NCBI GenBank assembly: GCA_017445685.1
Contig: JAFSTS010000098.1
Span: 1-9,395 of the forward strand
DNA: 9,395 bases
Origin: Clostridia bacterium
GTDB lineage: Bacteria; Bacillota_A; Clostridia; Oscillospirales; Acutalibacteraceae
Reading direction: 5' to 3'
The notes beneath the pieces were generated by a model. That model had not been told where the DNA came from. It saw only the letters and a list, made by a program, of their open reading frames with translations, and did no database searches. Shown one piece after another: positions 1 through 4,663 of the stretch (positions are counted from its first letter, which is position 1; the number at the start of each line of letters is the position of its first letter). The position numbers and the translations under genes are program-made.

Positions 1-615
1 TACGATGTATACGAATGCTCACGCTGCGACGCAACTGAAAACAGAAATGAAGTTGCAGCACTCGGTCACGACATCGTAGAAGACGCTGCAGTTGCTCCGA
101 CCTGCACAGAAACCGGTCTCACAGCAGGCTCACACTGTACACGCTGCGACGACGCAACAGTAGCTCAGGAAGTAGTTCCTGCACTCGGTCACGACATCGT
201 AGAAGACGCTGCAGTCGCTCCGACCTGCACAGAAACAGGACTTACAGCAGGCTCACACTGTACACGCTGCGACGACGCAACGGTTGCACAGGAAGTAGTC
301 GAAGCTCTCGGTCATGACTATGTTGCAGCAGTAACTGCGCCGACTTGCACAGAAGGCGGATATACAACATATTCCTGCTCACGCTGTGATGCAAGCTATG
401 TAGCTGATGAAACAGCAGCCCTCGGACACGATTGGGACGAAGGCAGATTCGTAGCGGCAACCTGCACAGACGACGGATATATGCTCTATTCCTGCTCACG
501 CTGTGATGCAACCTATACCGAAAAGGTAGAAGACGCTCTCGGACATGAGCCGGGCGAAAGACAAATTGAAACTGTAAACGGCGTTGAAAAATATGTCACA
601 AGATGTGACGCCTGC
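1..615 (+). repeat. Cysteine-rich CxxC/LGH tandem repeats (coding)
   Basis: The LGH motifs begin with an Ala codon at 58, 181, 304, 418 and 535, giving periods of 123, 123, 114 and 117 bp (41, 41, 38 and 39 residues). A full unit reads LGHD, then an acidic stretch, then PTCTE-x-G, then C-x-R-C-D. Each unit thus offers three Cys and one His, enough for a small metal-binding knuckle or disulfides; metal binding is inference. Units 58-180 and 181-303 differ at only about 11 of 123 bases, and 40 of 41 residues are the same. The later units (304-540) are more diverged and use Tyr-Ser before the CxxC. A degenerate CDAC pair at 604-615 ends the block. The block continues beyond the left edge of the window. 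Confidence 0.9.
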
Positions 616-2418
616 GGCGAGATCGTTCTTGTTGAAGATATCGACTATGCAGACTATACAGAAGTTGACGCGGCAATCGCTGCAGCCAACGCAGTTACAG
701 TAGTTGAATATTACAACTATTCAGACGTAACGGCTGCAATCAACGCAGTTGAACGCGGACTTAACGCAGAGCATCAGGCTGATGTAGACGCAATGGCGGC
801 GGCGATCAACGACGCAGTTGCAGCGCTCAAGACAGTTGACCAGTATCTCAGATTCAAGAACGCAACGGCTTCCATCAGCGGAACAACAATTACCTTCACG
901 CCAAACGATGGCGAAATCGTAATTTATGTTTATGCGTCCTTGACGGATACAACACCGATCACATTTACTGATCTCACAGGCAGCACGATTCTTTCAAAGA
1001 GCGGATATGTCTATGCAAAGAATAACGGTACTGCCAAGACAACTATTAACGGTACTGTATATACTCTCGTATTCCAGATGGAAGACGAGCAGGAAGTCGC
1101 ATTTGAAGATAATATCAGATATGCCTTTGCAACAGTATCCGTAGAAGGATCGGTTATCACCTTCACACCTGTTGAAGACGCAACACAGATCAGCTTCTAT
1201 CCGTCTCTTTGGGATGGAACACCTGTTGTCTTCTCCAACCTTGAAGGCGAAACAGGCATTTCCAAGAACGGAACGCTTTATGCAACAGGCTACGGTACTG
1301 CTATAGCAACGATAGACGGAACACACTACACAGTAGTCTTCGATATGGTTGTTCACGCAGAGCCTACGCTTGAAGAGCTTCTCAGATATTCAAACGCAAC
1401 TGTAGCAGTAGACGGCACAACAATCACGCTTACTCCTACAGAAAATGCAAAAATGATCTGCCTCTATCCTGCGCTTTGGGATCTGACTCCTGTAACATTT
1501 GTCAGCTATTCTGACAATGTAGTTCTTGCAAAAGACGGATATCTCTATGCAAAGAACTACGGCACAGCAAATGTAACTATCGACGGCACATCATATCAGG
1601 TCATCTTCGACATGCCTCAGGTACCGCAGGCGACTCTTGCTGAACAGCTCAGATATGCAAACGCAACTGTAGCAGTAGACGGCACAACGATCACTCTTAC
1701 TCCTGTTAATGTTGACGCTCAGGTAAATCTCTATCCGACGCTTTACGACGGAACGGCAATTACTTTCTCTGAGCTTTCCGAAAACGCAGGAGTTTCCAGA
1801 AACAACACTCTCTATGCCAAGGATAACGCAACGGCAACAGCGACCATCAACGGAGTTGAATACACAGTAGTATTTGATTTCAGCGCAAAACCTGTTGTAG
1901 AGACGACTGTTCTTGACAAGATCAAGGTTGCCAACGCAACAGCTTCGCTCAGCGGAACAACGATCACCCTGACGCCTGTTGAAAACGCAACACAGATCAA
2001 CCTCTATCCGACGCTTGTTGACGGCTCGGCATTGAGCATAACGAACCTTTCCGAAAATGTAGGAACATCGAAGAACGGAACAGCTTACGCCAAGAATTAC
2101 GGCACAGCGACTATCACAGTTGACGGAGTTGACTACACAGTAGTATTCGACCTTCCTGCAAAACAGGTAGCTATCGGAGACCTCATCAGGACAGCAAACG
2201 CTACTGTATCTGTAGAGGGAACAACTATCACGCTCACAGCAGTTAACACCTCAAAACAGGTTTGCCTGTATCCGACAACTACCGGTGGAGAAGCAATCAC
2301 TATCTCTGACATGGGAACTGCAAAAGTTTCCAAAGCAGGAACCTGCTACTCCAAGGTCAACGCAACCTGCACAATGACTTACGGCGGAGTTGACTACACT
2401 GTACTCTTCGTTTTCTAA
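1..2418 (+). CDS. Large repeat-containing surface-type protein, C-terminal part (5' end outside window)
   Basis: An open frame runs from base 1 to a TAA at 2416-2418 (805 codons visible). The ATG at 481 falls inside a repeat and is not the start. The visible protein has three blocks. First come cysteine-rich units (1-615) with CxxC pairs at 16-27, 136-147, 259-270, 376-387, 493-504 and 604-615, alternating with an LGH[DE] motif. Next is an alanine-rich helical segment (about 643-840) with paired Y-x-N/D-Y-S/T-x-V-x-A-A-I motifs resembling FIVAR-type domains. Last are six beta-rich repeats (844-2415). Such mosaics are typical of secreted or wall-associated proteins of gut Clostridia, so an extracellular place is inferred; the signal peptide would lie upstream. 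There is no LPxTG motif, hydrophobic tail or SLH domain at the C terminus: the protein ends within the last repeat (DYTVLFVF). Function is unknown; adhesion or a structural role is a guess. The frame is certain, the role is not. Confidence 0.9.
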   Translation, partial: YDVYECSRCDATENRNEVAALGHDIVEDAAVAPTCTETGLTAGSHCTRCDDATVAQEVVPALGHDIVEDAAVAPTCTETGLTAGSHCTRCDDATVAQEVVEALGHDYVAAVTAPTCTEGGYTTYSCSRCDASYVADETAALGHDWDEGRFVAATCTDDGYMLYSCSRCDATYTEKVEDALGHEPGERQIETVNGVEKYVTRCDACGEIVLVEDIDYADYTEVDAAIAAANAVTVVEYYNYSDVTAAINAVERGLNAEHQADVDAMAAAINDAVAALKTVDQYLRFKNATASISGTTITFTPNDGEIVIYVYASLTDTTPITFTDLTGSTILSKSGYVYAKNNGTAKTTINGTVYTLVFQMEDEQEVAFEDNIRYAFATVSVEGSVITFTPVEDATQISFYPSLWDGTPVVFSNLEGETGISKNGTLYATGYGTAIATIDGTHYTVVFDMVVHAEPTLEELLRYSNATVAVDGTTITLTPTENAKMICLYPALWDLTPVTFVSYSDNVVLAKDGYLYAKNYGTANVTIDGTSYQVIFDMPQVPQATLAEQLRYANATVAVDGTTITLTPVNVDAQVNLYPTLYDGTAITFSELSENAGVSRNNTLYAKDNATATATINGVEYTVVFDFSAKPVVETTVLDKIKVANATASLSGTTITLTPVENATQINLYPTLVDGSALSITNLSENVGTSKNGTAYAKNYGTATITVDGVDYTVVFDLPAKQVAIGDLIRTANATVSVEGTTITLTAVNTSKQVCLYPTTTGGEAITISDMGTAKVSKAGTCYSKVNATCTMTYGGVDYTVLFVF
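844..2415 (+). repeat. Six tandem beta-rich repeats of about 89 residues (coding)
   Basis: Repeats begin at the [LI]-[RK] dipeptide at 847, 1114, 1381, 1648, 1921 and 2185, so periods are 267, 267, 267, 273 and 264 bp. Each copy follows one plan: N/F-A-T-[VA]-[SA]-[VIL]-x-G-[TS]-x-I-T-[FL]-T, then [FL]-Y-P-[ST]-L or a variant, then an acidic strand, then S/A-K-[ND]-G-x-x-Y-A, then G-T-A-x-x-T-[IV]-[DN]-G-x-x-Y-x-V-[VI]-F-[DQ]. Alternating hydrophobic residues and G/N/D turns suggest an all-beta, probably immunoglobulin-like, module. I cannot assign it to a named family. The last copy differs: it has three Cys (in VCLYP, GTCYS and ATCTM), where the other copies have none except one Cys in copy 3 at the VCLYP-equivalent place. 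Confidence 0.9.
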
Positions 2419-2444
2419 AGTCAAAATTTAACAGCAATATCAAT

Positions 2445-2488
2445 GAAAGGCTTGGGGGCTTTGGCTTCCGGGCCTTTCTGATTTTGTC
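2445..2488 (+). terminator. Intrinsic terminator after the repeat protein gene
   Basis: An 11-bp stem (GAAAGGCTTGG at 2445-2455 with CCGGGCCTTTC at 2468-2478, two G-U pairs) closes a 12-nt loop. It starts 26 bases past the TAA and is followed by a weak T tract (TGATTTTGTC). The stem is good and the tail mediocre, so termination may be incomplete. It separates the surface-protein gene from the sporulation genes. Confidence 0.7.
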
Positions 2489-2515
2489 ATCAATCTGTCA
2501 AAAAAAGCATATAAT
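2487..2515 (+). promoter_or_regulatory. Candidate promoter of yabP-yabQ, sigma-E-like
   Basis: CATATAAT at 2508-2515 is close to the known sigma-E -10 consensus CATACAnT. The sequence 14 bases upstream (TCATCAA, 2487-2493) is a partial match to the sigma-E -35. Read as sigma-A, the TATAAT at 2510-2515 would be perfect, but the nearest usable -35 (TTGTCA, 2484-2489) is 20 bases away and overlaps the terminator tail. Known yabP/yabQ genes of Bacillus are expressed in the mother cell under sigma-E, which fits. The choice of sigma factor is inference. Confidence 0.5.
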
Positions 2516-2544
2516 TTAAAAAACAGAAAAGGACGGGTTGAAAA

Positions 2545-2820
2545 ATGGAAGAAAACAAAATCAAAATGCCGCAGAATCTTGTTTTAGAGGACAGGAAGAG
2601 ACTGAGTGTGTCGGGAGTGAAAGATGTGGACAGCTTTGACGAAGAGTCAATGATAGTTTACACCGAGCTCGGTGAACTGACTGTTCGCGGAAATGATTTG
2701 CACATAAATAATCTCAGCGTACAGACAGGCGAGCTTGTAATAGAGGGGTCGATCTATGCTCTCGTTTACACAGATGACAGCCCGAAAAAAGAGAGCTTTT
2801 TCGGCAGGATCTTCAGGTAG
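2545..2820 (+). CDS. yabP: Sporulation protein YabP
   Basis: This 91-residue protein matches the YabP family in length and in its hallmark stretches: NLVLEDR-R-LSVSGV-DV-SFDEE near residues 11-36, YTELGELT-RG at about 39-49, LHINNLSV at 51-58, EGSIYALVYTD at about 66-76, and a terminal FFGRIFR. YabP is a small spore-formation protein made in the mother cell and found in association with YabQ; its biochemical role is not settled. The start ATG is preceded by AAAAGGA (2527-2533) at about 11 nt. yabQ follows after 15 nt, so the two are almost certainly co-transcribed. Unlike many Firmicutes, no hup or S4-domain RNA-binding gene (rqcP/yabO) lies immediately upstream; a surface-protein gene sits there instead. 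Confidence 0.93.
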   Translation: MEENKIKMPQNLVLEDRKRLSVSGVKDVDSFDEESMIVYTELGELTVRGNDLHINNLSVQTGELVIEGSIYALVYTDDSPKKESFFGRIFR

Positions 2821-2835
2821 TTTGAGGCAAAAGTC

Positions 2836-3294
2836 ATGTATATCGACACGCTTGCTTATCAGACGAGAGAATTTTTTTATTCGCTCGGCTTCGGATTTAT
2901 TTTAGGCATTTTCTATTTTTTGACAAGAATCATACGCCTTGCCGTTTATAATGGCAAAAAGAAAGCCGTTATTTTTGATGTGCTTTTTTCCGTTGCCGCA
3001 GCATTTTTGAGCGTGATTTTTGTTCTCGGCTTGTGCAGGGGGAAATTTGCGTTCTATGTTGTGCTTGGGATAGCAGCAGGTTTTGCGGTTTTCTTTTTTA
3101 CAATAGGAAATGCCCTCAACAGTTTTTCGGAAAAAATCAGCCTTCTTTTGCGTAAAACATTTTCGAAGATATTTAAAATTTTAAGGAATACTTTCGGCTT
3201 TTTTCTGAGAAAAACTGTCAACTTGACGAAATTCAAAGTAAATTTTAAGAAAAAAAGTAAAAATAAATCAAAAAAACACTTGCAAGAACAGTAG
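2836..3294 (+). CDS. yabQ: Spore cortex biosynthesis protein YabQ
   Basis: This 152-residue membrane protein directly follows yabP, the normal gene order. Three hydrophobic segments are visible at about residues 13-35, 44-67 and 71-94; the first carries the aromatic/glycine pattern of YabQ (F-Y-S-L-G-F-G-F-I-L-G). The remaining third is strongly basic (repeated K-K and K-S-K), probably on the cytoplasmic side. In Bacillus, YabQ sits in the outer forespore membrane and is needed for cortex peptidoglycan. A GAGG Shine-Dalgarno site (2824-2827) lies 8 nt before the ATG. The last codons (Leu-Gln of HLQEQ) also serve as the -35 element of the divIC promoter. Sequence conservation in this family is low, so the call rests partly on position and topology. 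Confidence 0.88.
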   Translation: MYIDTLAYQTREFFYSLGFGFILGIFYFLTRIIRLAVYNGKKKAVIFDVLFSVAAAFLSVIFVLGLCRGKFAFYVVLGIAAGFAVFFFTIGNALNSFSEKISLLLRKTFSKIFKILRNTFGFFLRKTVNLTKFKVNFKKKSKNKSKKHLQEQ

Positions 3295-3309
3295 TTTGTG
3301 TTGTATAAT
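3280..3309 (+). promoter_or_regulatory. Strong sigma-A promoter of divIC
   Basis: TTGCAA (3280-3285) and a perfect TATAAT (3304-3309) are 18 bases apart. The -35 lies inside the last codons of yabQ. The predicted transcript start is around 3316, leaving a leader of about 45 nt before the divIC start. This gives divIC vegetative expression independent of the sporulation genes upstream. Confidence 0.75.
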
Positions 3310-3315
3310 GAAAAA

Positions 3316-3332
3316 TACAGTGATGTACTGTA
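3316..3332 (+). promoter_or_regulatory. Perfect inverted repeat at the divIC transcription start
   Basis: TACAGT (3316-3321), a 5-base spacer (GATGT) and ACTGTA (3327-3332) form an exact 6-bp dyad of 17 bases, starting 7 bases after the -10. It could be a repressor operator or a 5' stem-loop that shields the mRNA end. I do not recognise it as a known operator. Confidence 0.45.
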
Positions 3333-3360
3333 AGACTATGCGGCAATGGGGGTTTTAGCG

Positions 3361-3663
3361 TTGGAAAACAAAAAAGTTAAACCGAAGCGTAAATTCAGTT
3401 TTATTCTTGGATTTTCAATCGTAGTTTGTCTTTTTTATCTTGTGATTGTCTGGACCCACCAGCATATTGAAATTAAAGAAAAAAAACAGCAGCTTGAACA
3501 GGTAAGTGCTCAATATGATGAACAGGTTGCCGAAAACGAAGCGCTTGCCGAGCAGATAAAAAACGGAATCAGCGACGAAGAGCTTGAGCGAATTGCAAGG
3601 GATGAACTTGGCTATGTCATGCCGGGGGAGCATGTCTATGCAGATGCTTCGGCAGGAAAATAA
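3361..3663 (+). CDS. divIC: Septum formation initiator, DivIC/FtsB family
   Basis: This small bitopic division protein is about 100 residues long. It has a basic cytoplasmic start (M-E-N-K-K-V-K-P-K-R-K), one transmembrane helix at about residues 12-31, a coiled coil rich in E/Q/K at about 35-68, and the family's C-terminal signature with E-E-L-E-R-I-A-R-D-E-L-G-Y-V and then PGE. Such proteins join FtsL and DivIB/FtsQ in the divisome that guides septal wall synthesis. I place the start at the TTG at 3361, because a GGGGG stretch (3348-3352) lies 8 nt upstream of it. The in-frame ATG at 3346 would add five residues but has no Shine-Dalgarno site. Position after yabP-yabQ is the conserved order. 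The gene has its own promoter and is closed by a terminator, so it forms a monocistronic unit besides any read-through from yabQ. Confidence 0.92.
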   Translation: MENKKVKPKRKFSFILGFSIVVCLFYLVIVWTHQHIEIKEKKQQLEQVSAQYDEQVAENEALAEQIKNGISDEELERIARDELGYVMPGEHVYADASAGK

Positions 3664-3678
3664 AAAAATATACCTTTC

Positions 3679-3703
3679 GGGACGGTGTCATCCGTCCTTT
3701 TTT
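3679..3703 (+). terminator. Intrinsic terminator after divIC
   Basis: A perfect 6-bp GC-rich stem (GGACGG at 3680-3685 with CCGTCC at 3692-3697, extendable by one G-U pair) with a 6-nt loop is followed by six T residues (3698-3703). It lies 16 bases past the divIC stop and cleanly separates the division/sporulation block from the methionine operon. Confidence 0.9.
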
Positions 3704-3717
3704 CTTTGCCTGACTGC

Positions 3718-3746
3718 TTGCAAGATATGACAAAATATGTTATTAT
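3718..3746 (+). promoter_or_regulatory. Sigma-A promoter of the metF operon with extended -10
   Basis: TTGCAA (3718-3723), a spacer of exactly 17 bases, and TATTAT (3741-3746) preceded by TG at the extended -10 position (3738-3739). The predicted start is near 3753, leaving only about 17-23 nt of leader before metF. That excludes a SAM riboswitch or T-box between promoter and gene. Confidence 0.75.
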
Positions 3747-3769
3747 ATATTGAATAATTATAGGGGCTG

Positions 3770-4648
3770 ATGTTCTTGAAAATTATTGATATTATAAAGA
3801 ATGATAAACCATCGCTTTCGTTTGAAGTTTTTCCGCCGAAAACCGATGCTGTATACGACAGCGTTAAGAAAGCAACACAGGAAATTGCAAAGCTTTCCCC
3901 GTCTTTTATGAGCGTGACTTACGGCGCAGGAGGCGGCACGAGCGAATATACTCTTAAAATTGCCGAAAGCATAAAAAAGGAATATTCAGTCGCGTCCTTA
4001 GCTCATCTGACCTGCATTTCCTCGACTAAGGAGACTGTCAGAGAAATGCTTGAAAAATTCAAAAATGCCTCGATAGAAAATGTAATGGCGCTGCGCGGAG
4101 ACATTCCTGCCGACAGACAGGGAGAAGACCGCTCAAACTGGGACTATCGATACGCCACAGACCTAATTGCCGATATCAAAAAATATGCGCCGGAGCTTTG
4201 CATCGGCGGCGCGTGTTATCCTGAGGTACACCCGGAGAGCAAAAATCAGCGCGAGGACATCATAAGGCTCAGGGAAAAAGTCGATTCAGGCTGTGATTTT
4301 TTGACGACGCAGATGTTTTTTGACAACGATATTTTTTATAATTTCCTCTACAAGATCCGTGAAGCCGGAATTACTGTTCCCGTAGTTGCAGGAATAATGC
4401 CGATCACAAATGCCAATCAGATAGACAGGGCAATAAAGCTTTCGGGCTCTTTTATGCCGATGAAATTTAAAAATCTTGTAAGCAGATACGGCGACGATCC
4501 TCTTGCAATGAAACAGGCGGGAATTGCGTATGCAACATCTCAGATAATCGACCTTTACGCAAACGGTATCAATGCTGTTCATGTCTATTCGATGAACAAG
4601 CCCGATGTTGCAGCGCAGATACAAAAAAATCTCTCGGAAATAATTTGA
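3770..4648 (+). CDS. metF: Methylenetetrahydrofolate reductase
   Basis: This flavoprotein (292 residues, the normal bacterial length) reduces 5,10-methylene-THF to 5-methyl-THF, the methyl donor for MetH. Visible family features are the N-terminal FEVFPPKTD with Glu19 (counterpart of the catalytic Glu28 in E. coli), SVTYGAGGGTS at residues 48-58 (the FAD-site region), AHLTC, the MALRGD stretch at 106-111 with Asp111, and TTQMFFDND with the folate-contacting Gln181. The barrel is complete, with no truncation. The ATG used here has an AGGGG (3762-3766) only 3 nt away. The TTG at 3776, which would drop two residues (starting K-I-I-D-I), is 9 nt from it and may be the real start. It is the first gene of the operon, 15 nt before metH. 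No metV-type partner gene is visible. Confidence 0.96.
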   Translation: MFLKIIDIIKNDKPSLSFEVFPPKTDAVYDSVKKATQEIAKLSPSFMSVTYGAGGGTSEYTLKIAESIKKEYSVASLAHLTCISSTKETVREMLEKFKNASIENVMALRGDIPADRQGEDRSNWDYRYATDLIADIKKYAPELCIGGACYPEVHPESKNQREDIIRLREKVDSGCDFLTTQMFFDNDIFYNFLYKIREAGITVPVVAGIMPITNANQIDRAIKLSGSFMPMKFKNLVSRYGDDPLAMKQAGIAYATSQIIDLYANGINAVHVYSMNKPDVAAQIQKNLSEII

Positions 4649-4663
4649 TTCAAGGAAAAAACT

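Noticed and set aside
58..303. CRISPR-like or satellite-like DNA repeats
   Set aside because: The 123-bp period is in frame, with conserved protein and synonymous changes. There are no short repeats with unique spacers.
242..511. Minus-strand ORF opposite the Cys repeats
   Set aside because: It is a shadow of the repeat-coding frame, with repetitive Arg/Leu/His composition and no plausible domain.
994..1356. Minus-strand ORF, 120 residues
   Set aside because: It lies wholly opposite a clearly coding repeat region and shows no family features.
481..2418. ATG at 481 as the start of a 645-residue protein
   Set aside because: The same frame is open from base 1 and encodes the same Cys repeats on both sides of this Met, so it is an internal residue.
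3740..3762. AT-rich partial dyads before metF as an operator
   Set aside because: The sequence is low-complexity A/T overlapping the -10 region. The short arms (TTATT/AATAA) are expected by chance.
3664..3769. SAM riboswitch or T-box before metF
   Set aside because: The 106-nt gap is filled by the divIC terminator and the metF promoter; no conserved riboswitch core is seen.
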